Assembly (NCBI GenBank): GCA_963829705.1
Contig: CAWHJN010000005.1
Location: 1,688,921 to 1,752,920, forward strand
DNA from: CAWHJN01 sp963829705
Lineage (GTDB): Bacteria > Bacteroidota > Rhodothermia > Rhodothermales > BA12
Reading direction: 5' to 3'
DNA: 64,000 nucleotides
Shown: positions 46,335 through 56,301 of the stretch, one piece after another
Numbering within the stretch: position 1 is the first letter of the stretch
Layout: each line of letters opens with the position of its first letter
The notes under the pieces: model-generated
Told to the model about the DNA's origin: nothing
What the model saw: the letters and a program-made list of their open reading frames with translations, nothing else
Database searches by the model: none
Translations under genes and position numbers: made by a program

Positions 46335-46883
46335 AATCCATGAGGGTCGAGGTTTCAAGGGTCGGATAGTGCCGTTTCTTCGATACCTCAAATCTGCGAC
46401 AGAGCCTTCGAAATCAGAGATTACGTGCTCAGGACGGCTGCCTGCCGGCACACCAGCATTGCGTGCTTGCGGTGGAAGCCCATAGGGACGGCGAAGTCCC
46501 CGCAGGCAGGGACAGCTACCGAATTTCTGGCTTGGTGGCGCAAGGGTACCAGCGAGCAACGGCACCGATGAAGTGCTGAGCAAACCGAACGGGCCGTCGA
46601 TGCGGTAAGGAAAACTCCTTAGCGTCGGTCACTCTGCCTCGCAGATCGCCCGGCAGAGCTCTGATTCGCGGAAAAACAGGTCGTGTGGAGGCACGAAAGC
46701 GTCGAACAAAAACCCTTCGGCAGATTGCGTATTCTTGCAGCTAGGAACCGAACACAAGGTTCGGTTGCCGCACTACGGATGACGGGCTCTTGCAGCCTCA
46801 CTGTCCGTATGGTTCAGCAAGCCCTCCCAGGAGTGGACACTCCGTAGAGCCTGCTGGACTTAGCGTGTAGACATTTTAGCTAC
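46335..46883. other. Gap of about 550 bp without a recognisable gene
   Basis: No credible coding sequence on either strand; the longest minus-strand frame (60 codons, 46619-46801) is not protein-like. The last part holds an inverted repeat TGTAG (46866-46870) and CTACA (46880-46884) that overlaps the start of the HTH gene and may be an operator. Confidence 0.45.
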
Positions 46884-47294
46884 ATGCGTATGAACAAGAA
46901 GGAGCGCGCGGCGATGTACGCCCTCTCCACACGGCCTTCGGGCGACGTGCAGGGAGATCTTCTCGGAGCAGATGGTCTCCGGGAGCCCGATGCGATCCAG
47001 AGCATCAGAGTTGAACTCGCCGCCCTCAAGGCGCTGCTCGAACGGCTCCTGGAAGGTGCCGAGCTCAACTTAGAGGCCGATAGTGCCTCTCGACTGCTTA
47101 CCACCGAGGACGTTGCGTACCGGTGGCAGTGCAGCCCACGCACCGTCGAAGACCGGTTCGCCTCCGCTGAACTCGTCGCGACGTATATCGGTGGGGCACG
47201 GCGGTTTTCACTCGCTGCTGTGAAAGCGTACGAGCGGCACAACACGCGCTCGAAGCCGAAGCGCAAGAAAGCGCCCATGCGCCAGGCGGCGTGA
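46884..47294 (+). CDS. HTH DNA-binding protein, excisionase-like
   Basis: From ATG 46884 (46890 is also in frame) the protein has 136 residues. The second half has LLTTEDVAYRWQCSPRTVED, then RFASAELVATYIGGARRFSL and AAVKAYERHN, the winged helix-turn-helix seen in MerR-like excisionases. The first half has a leucine-rich helix (RVELAALKALLERLLEGA) that probably dimerises. An inverted repeat overlaps its start and a palindrome cluster follows its stop, so it may control its own region or element excision. Confidence 0.65.
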   Translation: MRMNKKERAAMYALSTRPSGDVQGDLLGADGLREPDAIQSIRVELAALKALLERLLEGAELNLEADSASRLLTTEDVAYRWQCSPRTVEDRFASAELVATYIGGARRFSLAAVKAYERHNTRSKPKRKKAPMRQAA

Positions 47295-47301
47295 GAAAGC
47301 A

Positions 47302-47386
47302 TTGTCTCCGCGGAGACAACAGCGCAGGATGCATCCTGCAGTGCAGGTCAGACCTGCATCGCCTCCCTAGCGGGAGTGCTAGCTCG
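47302..47386. promoter_or_regulatory. Cluster of four palindromes between the HTH gene and the RNR fragment
   Basis: In order: TTGTCTCCGCGGAGACAA (47302-47319, perfect 18-bp palindrome), GCAGGATGCATCCTGC (47324-47339, perfect 16 bp), TGCAGGTC-A-GACCTGCA (47342-47358), and CTAGC...GCTAG with CTCCC/GGGAG (about 47364-47383). The first core recurs at 56520. Such packing suggests operators, an origin, or a structured leader. Confidence 0.6.
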
Positions 47387-47401
47387 AACACATAAACAGC
47401 A

Positions 47402-47980
47402 ATGAAAAATGTTCGCGCTCAGAAAACAGCCTCTACCAACAAGGAGGGGCTGCGCAATCATACCGTCCAGAATTCCACTGGAACGTCCGATGTGGACGCA
47501 GCCACGACTTTCGTGGGCAACACGAAAGCTGGCCCGAAAGACAAGCAGGCCTACGCGCTGATCGAGGATGGCTACGACGGTTCCTTTAACGGCGAGGCCT
47601 ACGCAGCGATAGCGTCCCTCATGGACTGCGATACGACGGGCATAGAGCCGGCCACCGCGCTCGTCTCCTACAAGCTCCTGGCGGGCAAAGGCAACGCGTC
47701 GGTCAAGATGGTCAACCAGACCGTGCGCGAAGCGCTCTATCACCTGGGCTACAGCGCCCAGCGGTCTCCTGCCTTCCCGAAAAGCCAGATCGACGAGATT
47801 CTCGCCTACATCGAGGAGCACGACACCATCGAGGGTGCGCCGCATCTCAAAGAGGAGCACCTCGCGGTGTTCGACTGCGCCTTTAAGCCGGCCGGCGGCG
47901 AGCGCTTTCTGCACTACATGGGCCACCTCAAGATGATGGCCGCCGTGCAGCCGTTCGTCTGGGCGCATTGTCCAAAACGG
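47402..47980 (+). pseudogene. Class II (B12-dependent) ribonucleotide reductase, internal/C-terminal fragment
   Basis: After about 55 unrelated residues the frame matches class II RNR (NrdJ type): ASLMDCDTTGIEPATALVSY, KLLAGKG, VNQTVREALYHLGYS, IEGAPHLKEEHLAVFDCAFK and LHYMGHLKMMAAVQPF. The expected next words are (V)SGALSKT. They are found after a one-base shift near 47963, and there an intein begins. The whole catalytic N-terminal half (active-site cysteines, substrate pocket) is absent, and no C-terminal extein is seen after the intein. It is therefore a remnant, possibly kept only as landing site of the intein. A full RNR would normally make deoxynucleotides. Confidence 0.7.
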
Positions 47981-49253
47981 GTCTGCTCCTGACCGAAACG
48001 GCAGTCACGCAGGGAGGGCTGCTACGCATTCACGAAGCGACCGGGCACCAGGCCGAGGAAACCGGGGAAATTACCACCGCCTCGGAATTTGTGCCGGAAG
48101 AGATCTCGGGTCTCTACAGAAGCAATCAGCCAGTGATCAGGTTGATGCTGCGAGACGGGAGAGAGATCAGGGGCGCTGCAGAACAGCACATCCGGGTTGC
48201 GACGGATGCCGGTCTGGAATGGAAGCCTTTCTGCCGCCTCGAAGTGGGAGATTATGTTGCCACCAAGCTCGGAACAGAAATGTGGGGCGACGTGACCGAG
48301 TTGCCTCTTCCCGATATGGGGGATGCATGGTGGGTAGGAAGAATCTCGGTACCGGAGACGCTGACGCCCGAGATCAGTTGGCTCCTCGGGGCGCTCACGG
48401 CAGACGGACACGTGACGCGATCGAATTACACGGTGGGAATCACCAAGAACGAGGTTGATGTTCTGGATCGCTTCGAGCGCATAGTTTCAGGCTTCGGACT
48501 CAGTGTCCGTCGCAGGACCGACGCCCGCAACGGGGTTACCTCGGCCTGTGTGAGCTCCAAGGCATTCGTGATGTGGCTCGACACCGTCGGGTTCTCCAAA
48601 GAGGCAATCCCGCTCTGCATCCGACGGTCGACGCGGGAAAACGTGCTCGCCTATCTGTCTGGACTCTACCTCGATGGCTATATCTCGCAGAGCGTGTCGA
48701 TTTCGCAGAGGCACGGCTCGCTCATCCGGGACATCCAACTCGTGTGGGATAATCTGGGCGTGAAGACGTACATAAACGACAATGTCGTCCAGGGCACCAA
48801 CTACCCTGTTCTTCACGTAGCGGCGGGTCATCGCGCCCGCGCCGCAAGGCTCATCGACTGGGACGAGGCGCACAAGAAGAAGCGCGTGCCCACCCTGAAG
48901 AACGGTCAAGGACCGGGCGCCCTTTCCGATCGCCCGCTCGGCCGTGATCCGTGCCGCTCGGGATCAGGCTCGAACTGCTGAGTTCCTGGACGATCTTCGA
49001 CCCTCGCACGCTTTGCCCCACGAGGAAGAAAATGGTCGAGGCCGCCTCACAGCTCTCCGTGGCGCTAGACCCCGAATGGCTGGAGTACGAGTTCGTGAAG
49101 GTGGAGGGGATCACTCAGGAAGGCTCGCAGGATGTCGTAGCGACGGAATACCCGATCGTAAACGGCGTGCGCTGCGGCGCTGCTCCGAAGGCATCGCTCG
49201 CGCGCGTCGACCTCAGGAGCGGTTCAACCGTGGAGAGACGTATGGCGGCATAG
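47968..49253 (+). pseudogene. Intein with LAGLIDADG homing endonuclease, frameshifted near its end
   Basis: The frame from TTG 47968 starts with extein SKT, then GLLLTETAVTQGGLLRI (block A), a block-B-like GREIRGAAEQHIRV, and LEVGDYVA. Two LAGLIDADG motifs follow: LLGALTADGHV and LAYLSGLYLDGYI. The frame ends at 48981, and a C-terminal Hint block (VKVEGITQEGSQDV, then EYPIVNGV) continues in another frame to 49253. The first residue appears to be Gly, not Cys or Ser, and no His-Asn plus nucleophile end is visible. Splicing is therefore doubtful. The endonuclease could still act if made. It is inserted in the RNR fragment. Confidence 0.75.
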
Positions 49254-49279
49254 TAGCTTCGTCGATACAGATGCCAGGG

Positions 49280-49312
49280 ACAGGCGGCCTTTTCACTCAA
49301 GGCCGCCTGTTT
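49280..49312 (+). terminator. Terminator after the RNR-intein segment
   Basis: ACAGGCGGCCTT (49280-49291) and its perfect complement (49299-49310) enclose TTCACTC and are followed by TT. Confidence 0.75.
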
Positions 49313-49453
49313 GCGTACAGGCCTTCTTGGTAGAAGACAGCGATATAGCATGGCCCAGCCGATTCTCCACGGGTTCTACCCGCCGGCGCGGCGCGGCTCT
49401 TATGTTGCAGGGTCTCTGTCGTCCGACATCGGCAGTATTTGTTCAGGAGTCAC

Positions 49454-52400
49454 ATGCCGCCCTCTGTTTCCGCGCCTCGCTTCAAGCTCACGGCCACCAA
49501 CGTCGCCCGCTTCTTCAAGCACCGCTGCGACCGGCTCTTCCGCTACGAGGCCGTCGAGGCGCGCCACCGCCAGAAGCCCGGCATCGGCTGGAACGTGCCC
49601 AAGCGCGACGCGAGCCGCATGCGCCCGGCGGTGCAGCTGCTCATGGGCGCGGGCGACACGTTCGAACTCGATCAGCTCGAGGCGCTACGCGCCGCCGCAG
49701 GAGAAGGCGCGCTCGTCGCAGGCGAGGTCGTCACCGGAGCCGGCGGGCGCCAGAGCGTCGCTGCGATGCCGCTCCTGGCGTTTAAGAGCCTCTTTGACGC
49801 CGAGCCGCCCCGGTACGTGGCGCAGGTGGAGATCGACCTTCCTGAGGCCGAAGAGAGGCGTTTCCTCGGGCGCTTCGGCCTGAGCGCCCGCGAGATCGCC
49901 GTCAGCGCCGCCAAGCCCGACCTCATCGAGATCATCCCGGAAGGCGGCGGCTACCGTTTGCGCATCTGGGACTTCAAGGCGAGCCCGGCGGCCCGGCACG
50001 AGCACTTCATTCAGGTCGCCTACTACTCGCTTCTCCTGGAGCACGCGCTCGCGGCGCTCGGCCTCGACCATGTCACCGTCGACACGGCGACCGGCATCAT
50101 CCGCTCCCGCAAGGACGAGCCCGAGGAATTCGAACTGGCGCCGTACCGACTTGCCGCGACCGAATTTCTGACGCGGGCTATGCCGGACGTGCTCGCCACG
50201 GCCGCCTCGGACGCGCACTTCCACGTCTCGCCCAAGTGCCTGCTCTGCGAATACCTCGACGCGACGGGTGGCTGCCAGGAGGAGGCCGACGCGGGCTACG
50301 ACCTCTCGCGCATCGCCTACCTGTCGAGCGAGTCGAAGCGGCGCCTGAAGGCCAGCGGCATCACGACGCACCGGCATATGGCCGTGATCGATCCCGAGGG
50401 CGAAGAGGCGGCCCGGCTGCGCGGTCTGAGTCATGACCTCTCGATCAACCTGACGCGCTATATCGCCGCGGCGCAGGCGCTCGAAGACGGCCTCGCCCGG
50501 CCGCTCGCGGCCTCGACGCTGCACGTGCCCGCGTGGGAGGACGTGCGCGTGGTGGTGAGCGCCGAGCAGGACGGCGTCACCGGCACCTGCTTCGCGCTCG
50601 GCATCAAAACCTACGAGGGCTTCGACGCAGGCAGGGAAAGCCCCTCGGCGCCGAAGAGGTGTTCGTCTCGCAATCGGCGGACGGCGAGGAGGATCTGCTC
50701 CGGCGTTTTCTCGCCCGGCTCAACGACATCCTGGAGCGCGTCCATGCGCACAACAAGGGCATCGCCCAGGTGCCCGTCGAAGACGATCCGGCGGTGCGGG
50801 CGGCGGCGGCCGCGTTCGCCGAGGCCGAAGAGGCGGCGGCCCTGTTTCAAGGAGAACAGCCCGGCCCGCCTCTACAAGAGCAAAGAGGAGCACCTGCCGC
50901 TTCTCGCCGAGCGCGCCCAGCTCGACAGCGACATCGGGGTGGCGAAAGCGGCCCACAAGGCGGCCGTCAAGGAGGCCCAGTGGCAGCGAAAAAAGGCCCA
51001 GACGTCGCTCCACTTCTACTTCTACGATACGCTCGATCTGAAGGCGCTCAAGATCCGGCCTCTAGAGCGCCATCTCTTCACGGAAGACGCGGGCCTCCAG
51101 CGCGAGATCGTGCGCCTGGTGCGGCTCTTTCCGCCCGAGAGCGTGCTGCCGGACGCGAGCACGTTCCGCACGATCCCCGGCTCCGTCGTCGTCGAAGCGC
51201 TCAGGAGCCTCGTCGCTTTGCCCGTGCCGTATCACTACGACCTCGAATCGGTCTCGGCGCTCTACCAGCCTCACGACGCTGAGCGGCGAGGAGCGCGGCT
51301 ACGCCTACAGGCCCGCCTACGGCTTCGGGTGGAAGCATTCCAACCAGGTGGCCTTCGAGCGCATCCACGACGTCTGGAACGGCCATTCTTTCGAGACGAA
51401 GACGAAGGTGCTCTCGCCGGAGGGGGTGCGAAAGGGATCGAACGCGCCGTGCGAGACAAGCTGCGCGCCACCGACACCATCATTCGCCGCCTCAAAGAGG
51501 ATCACCGGCGCGTCAAGGACGAGACGGGCGTCGGGCATGCTGCTCCTCCAGAAGGAGCCCTTCTTCCTGCACGAAGGCTTCGACCCGTCGGCGTTCGATC
51601 TCACGGACGCGCTGCACGTCTTTACGCTCGTCGAGGCGGCGCTCTCCGAGCTTCAGGTCAAGCACCTCCACACGATGCCCGCCGCTGACCGGGCGGCGCG
51701 CTTCGAGGCCATCACGGGCCTCCGGTATATCGAGGGCGCGGACGAAGAGGGCGGCGCTCTCTTGTGGTTCACCTTCGACGGCGCCTGCCGCGACGCCAAG
51801 TTCTCCGAGGGCGACTGGTCGCTCGTCGTGACGCCTGAGGACGAGCCGGAGATCCTCATCCATTCCGTCGACGGGCCGCTCTTTGCCGAGCGCGCCGGCT
51901 ACCGCTACAAGAACTTCCGCGTGACGCTTGCGGCCTACGACCTGAAGAGCGCGCCGCCGCGCCTGGCGCTCCGGCCTGATAGCGCGAGCGGATTCCGGCA
52001 GGCACTCGACCTCTCGAAGCGCCTCGTGCTCGACAAGCTGCACGAGGACTTCCTCACGAACCGTGTCACGGACACGCTCTCGCGTCTGCGCGCAGCGCCC
52101 GAGGCAGCGCGCCACGTGGCTGAACTCCTCGCCACGGGCACCTGCAAAGGGTGGCAGCCGCTCTGCCGCGACATGCACCGTGTGCGGCACGCGCTGCGCC
52201 GCCGCATCGGGCGGGCGACCGGCAAGGACGGGCATCCCCTCAACGCGGATTCGATCCTCAACGCCGGGCAGTGGGAGGCGTGGCAGGGCGTCTTCTTCGA
52301 GCCATTGACGATGATCTGGGGGCCGCCGGGCACGGGCAAGACGCACGCCGCCGGGCACATCCTGCTCGGCTATGCGCTCGCCGCGCAGGAGCTTCGCCGC

Positions 52401-53722
52401 CCGCTGCGCATACTCGTCACCGCCGCCACGCACCACGCCATCGCAAACGTGCTGAGGAAGACGGCCGAGCTCGCCTCGGCCTACGGCTTCACGGAAGTCG
52501 GAACTCGCCATCACGAAGGTCGGCAAGGAGAACGCCGCCGACGCCGAGCTTCCGGATTCGGTTACGCGCACGGCGGAGGACCACCTGTCGGCTGCCGTCT
52601 CGGCAGATGCGCCCGCTTGCCTCATTGCGGGCTCGACCGTCTGGAGCCTCTACAAGACGATGAAAGGGGCCCGCGGGCCAGGCCTTCCGATGTTCGACGT
52701 CGTGCTCGTCGACGAGGCGTCGCAGCTTCGATTGCCGGACGCGCTCATCGCGCTGGCTAGCTCGAAGCCGCAGTCGAACGTCATTCTCGCGGGCGACGAC
52801 CAGCAGCTTCCGCCCATCGTGCACGGCGTCTACCCGGAGGAGCACGCGCCGCTCCTGTCGTCGGTGTTCGCCTTTGCGCGGCACCGCATGGAGGAGCGCG
52901 CGGCAAACGACCCCGGGGTGGTGCACCGGACGCTCTTCCAGCTGACGGAGAACTTCCGCATGAGCGAGCCGCTGACGGCCTACCCGCGGCAGGTGATCTA
53001 CGGCACGTACCGGTCGGCCTTCCCGGACACGAAGATCGTGTCGGAACCCGTACCGGTCTACGAGAGCACCTGTCCGGTCGATCTGGCCGTGCACCCGGAT
53101 AGGGCGGCAGTGCTCATTTCGTACGCGCCGCCGCAGAGCTTCACGGCGCGCAACCCCGTCGAGGCGCTGCTGGCCGCCCGCATCGTAGAGAGGCTTTCGA
53201 CGACGCTCGTCGATTCGAAGACAGGGCAGGTCTACACGCCCGATGCGTTTGCGAGCCGAGGGCGTGGCGGTGCTCTCGCCGCACCGGGCGCAGAACGCCG
53301 CCATACGGGCCGCGCTCGCCGAGATGCGCTTCGGCACGGTAGAGCGTCCGATGCCGCTCGTCGACACGGTCGAGAAGCTCCAGGGCAAAGAGCGCGACGT
53401 GATCGTGGTCTCCTACGGCGTCGCCGATGCCGAGTACGCCGAGGCGGAGGCGGAATTTCTGCTCTCGAAGAGCCGCTTCAACGTGGCGGCCACGCGGGGG
53501 CGCTTCAAGCTCATCGTGCTGTGCTCAGACGTCGTGCTCTCGGTCGTGCCGCCGGATCAGCGTGTCATGGCCGAAGCGATGATGCTCAAGGAGTTCAGGG
53601 CGTACTGCTCGGATGGGCAGGCGTTCGGCGACACTCGATCATGCAGATTATGGCGCTGTTGGAGGTGGATGTCATGTGGAGCGGGTTCTGAGGCCATGAC
53701 TCGGGCCGTTAGTCAGTCCTGA
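49454..53722 (+). pseudogene. RecB-like nuclease / superfamily 1 (Upf1/Dna2-type) helicase, many frameshifts
   Basis: Starts at ATG 49454 after CAGGAG. The N-terminal Cas4/RecB-like nuclease has VPKRD-type start, LRIWDFKASPAA (PD-ExK) and Cys CLLCEYL...GGC for an Fe-S cluster. After a linker, the helicase has IWGPPGTGKTHAAGH (Walker A), VVLVDEASQLRLPDAL (Walker B), LAGDDQQLPPIVHG, LFQLTENFRMS, KLQGKERDVIVVSYG and NVAATRGRFKLIV. This is the TM0106/Dna2-like layout of a DNA-processing enzyme. At least eight breaks of frame (near 50637, 50855, 51277, 51425, 51535, 52497, 53250 and the end) split it. The protein signal is intact between breaks, which suggests recent decay or sequencing indels. 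Confidence 0.72.
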
Positions 53723-54183
53723 CGCGGCAGAGCCCATGTGCGGGCCGAACTCGATGGAGCACGGAGAACGACGTGACGCCATCACTCCATATCCGCGATC
53801 GAACAGCATCTCTGTGTCGAAATCGCGTGCGGGCTCTATGCTGGTTTGTGACGCCAGGCTGACTACCCTGCCTTTTTTGTCGCAGCCGGCAGCCTGCTGC
53901 GCCATCAACTGCCGCACGCGGCGCGAGGCGCGCGCCCCAAACCATGCGCAGAGAGCAGCGAAGATGGGCCGGTGTGCGGGTGACGTGCCTCAGCAAAGTG
54001 GATCCGCACGAAGCACGCCTCCGCCTAGGCGCCGCGCGTATGCCCACGCACCATGGAGGCGCGCCAAGGTGCGATGCGGGCCGAAGAGGATGCGAATTCG
54101 AAGGCAACAGGAAGAAATACCTGCCACAGTAGAGGGGATAGGGAGCCTTTCGGCTTCACACCTCAACCTAACCCTCTACGACC
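53723..54183. other. Gap of about 460 bp, no gene seen
   Basis: Overlapping open frames on both strands lack protein-like character. No strong hairpin or repeat was noticed. It presumably carries the promoter of the DUF932 gene. Confidence 0.4.
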
Positions 54184-55143
54184 ATGCAACTCGTATCCAC
54201 CAACGGCACAGCGCCTCGAACGGACACGCTGCACACGCACCGCTCGCCGCGCCGCTCGCTCGTCATGCCCGCCCGTCCGGGCCGCTGCCCACGCGCTACG
54301 GCGCGCTCTCCGCACGCTCGGGCAACACTACTCTCGACCCCTACGCCGCGATCGAGAAAGAACCCCTCCAGACGAAGGACGGCATGAAGAGCCGCGGCTT
54401 CACCGTCCGCCTCGAAGACGACCAGCCACGACTCCGGCTGGCGCGAGGTCGGCGTCGTCTCTGAAGACTACCTGCTCGTCGCCAACGACGACGTGCGCAA
54501 CCTCGCGTGCGAGATCGCCATGCAGGCCGGCGGCGTGTGGTCGCTCGCCAAGGAGTTCTTCGACGGCAAGCGCTACGCCTACGCGCTCTCGCTCCGCGAC
54601 CGAGTGCCTCGAAGACGTCGCCGTCGGCGACCCGGTCGGCATCGGGCTCATCTTCGAGAACAGCTACGACGGCTCTCGCCGGCTTTCAGCGAGCGTCTAC
54701 GTCAACCGTCTCGTGTGCATGAACGGCATGATCGCGCCGAAGCTCTTCCGCCGCGTGCGCTTCAAGCACGACCACTCGTCCGTGGGATGGGAGGACGAGA
54801 CGGCGCGGGCGCTCGAGATGCTGCGCGCGCGCGCCGATCGGGCTCAAAGAACTTCGCCCGTGCGGCGCGCTCGCTGCAGAGCCTCCGCATGACGACGGAC
54901 GAACTCTCGACGATCCGTGGGCAGGTGCTGGACAAGGTGCCGGTGACGCTCTGGGGCAAGATCATCGACCAGATGCTGCTCAGGGAAGAGTTGACGGGCT
55001 GGGGCCTCGTGAACGCGGCGACGCGGGTGCTCTGGCACGCGGAGAAGCGACGGCGTCGGACTTCGCGCACAACGAAGTCGATCATGTCGGCGCTCATGGG
55101 CTACGGCGGTCTCGAAGAGCGAGCGCACGAGGTGGCGGCATGA
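54184..55143 (+). pseudogene. DUF932 phage/plasmid-type protein, frameshifted
   Basis: From ATG 54184 (MQLVSTNGTAPRTDTLHTH) pieces in three frames together give the DUF932 pattern: NTTLDPYAAIEKEPLQTKDG, MKSRGFTVRLEDD, VSEDYLLVANDDVRNLACE, GIGLIFENSYDGSRRLSASV, YVNRLVCMNGMIAPKLFRRV and KVPVTLWGKIIDQMLLREEL. Such proteins are common on plasmids and phages, and some resemble single-strand-DNA-related functions; the role is unknown. Breaks near 54230, 54425, 54600, 54840 and 55045 are seen. It ends overlapping a 28-codon frame (ATGA). Confidence 0.62.
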
Positions 55144-55226
55144 GCGAGAAGATGAAGCCCATCATCCGCGTGCTCGCCTCGCTCGCCGAGGCCGTGCTCG
55201 CCTTCGTCAAGGCCTACACGAAGTAG
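55140..55226 (+). CDS. Small 28-residue amphipathic peptide
   Basis: ATG overlaps the DUF932 stop by four bases. The sequence (MSEKMKPIIRVLASLAEAVL, then AFVKAYTK) is a single amphipathic helix. A strong terminator follows 60 bases later, so it is the last frame of the unit. It may be a genuine small protein or a random frame; no family is recognised. Confidence 0.35.
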   Translation: MSEKMKPIIRVLASLAEAVLAFVKAYTK

Positions 55227-55288
55227 ACGGCAGAGCTCAGCTGCCTGTCGGTGTCCCTGGCGCTATGCCCACGCACGGAGGCATAACG

Positions 55289-55324
55289 AAAGAGAAGGGC
55301 CGGCAGCGCGCCCTTCTCTTTTTT
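55289..55324 (+). terminator. Strong rho-independent terminator
   Basis: AGAGAAGGGC (55291-55300) and GCCCTTCTCT (55310-55319) form a perfect stem followed by five further T and preceded by AA. It closes the DUF932 unit and may also serve the opposite strand. Confidence 0.85.
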
Positions 55325-55374
55325 GCCTGGCGAAGGACTCTGCTGAGCCTGTGGTGGCGGACGTCTGCGGCCTG

Positions 55375-55964
55375 CTAGACACGCTGCCTCCGGTTGGTCA
55401 CAGCGGCGCTCAGGGCCACGTAGGCGCCTCCGACACCCTGCGGGGACGCGTCGAAGCCGATGGCGTCCTCCGCGGCAATGGACAACTGGCTTGCCGACGC
55501 GATGGCGTCCTGGCCTGCCGCGAGGAAGACGAACTTCCAGGCGTAGACCTCCTGCTGGTGGTGGATCATCTCGGCGATGCGGGAGGAGCTGTAGCGGCGG
55601 CTGCTGTTCTCCTGGCCATCGGTGAGGATGGCTACGATCACGGTGCCGGGACGCTCGACGCCTCCATGGAGGCCAGGCGCTGTCCGAGGGCGTCGATGGT
55701 GTGGCCCACGGCGTCGAGAAGGGCGGTCATCCCGCCAGGGACGTACGTGCTCGTTCGTCAGGGGCTCGGCGGCCTCGATGGCCACGCCGTCGGCGACGAC
55801 ATCGAGGCGGGTGCTGAAGAGCGTGAGCGACAGGCGCGCCTGGCCAGGCTGTCCTGCTGCGCCTGGAGGAAGCTGTTGAATCCGCCGATGGCATCCTGCG
55901 CGAAAGGGTGCATGGAGCCGGATCGGTCGATGACGCAGGCGATCTCGGTAAGGTTCGCGTTCAT
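55375..55964 (-). pseudogene. VWA-domain protein, frameshifted
   Basis: The minus-strand frame begins NANLTEIACVIDRSGSMHPF, the MIDAS metal motif DxSxS of a von Willebrand factor A domain. Later parts in another frame are VAILTDGQENSSRRYS, KFVFLAAGQDAIASASQ and GVGGAYVALSAAV. About 195 residues in all, a lone VWA domain, typical of plasmid- and phage-borne proteins with DUF932 neighbours. Frame breaks lie near 55830 and between 55690 and 55770. The ligand is unknown. Confidence 0.65.
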
Positions 55965-56301
55965 AGCCGGCTGGGGTTGGAGGCTGAGTCGAGGAGGGAG
56001 GTGTCCGTGCTAGATACCCGGCCTCCCTGCCAGCAGAATGTCACAGGGGCGCAGCGTGGCAGAGGGTGCAGGAGTCCGTTGCGCGTGCTCTTGTCCTGCA
56101 GCCCTCGCGCGCGCACGCGCGCGGGTCCGCGCGCGAAGAGAGGCGGGTGAGCCGAAAGAGGCCATTTCATAGGCTTAGAGGCCGATTTCGACGGGGGCAC
56201 GGCTGAATAAGAGCCGGCCCCGAAAACGGATAGGTTTCAGTTCCCGCGCTCAGCACTCGGCTGACTACGTGGGTCAACCTGGCCTTCCAGCATTCACGAC
56301 C
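55965..56301. other. Gap with alternating CG tract and hairpin
   Basis: 56105-56136 is almost wholly alternating C and G and could adopt left-handed DNA. 56194-56221 forms a hairpin (GGGGC-A-CGGCT with AGCCG-GCCCC, loop GAATAA plus G). No gene is seen. It lies between the start of the VWA gene and the start of the polymerase-like gene, so it must hold both promoters and may be part of a replication origin. Confidence 0.4.

Noticed and set aside
46619..46801. 60-codon minus-strand frame before the HTH gene
   Set aside because: No start context, no motif and biased composition; treated as intergenic.
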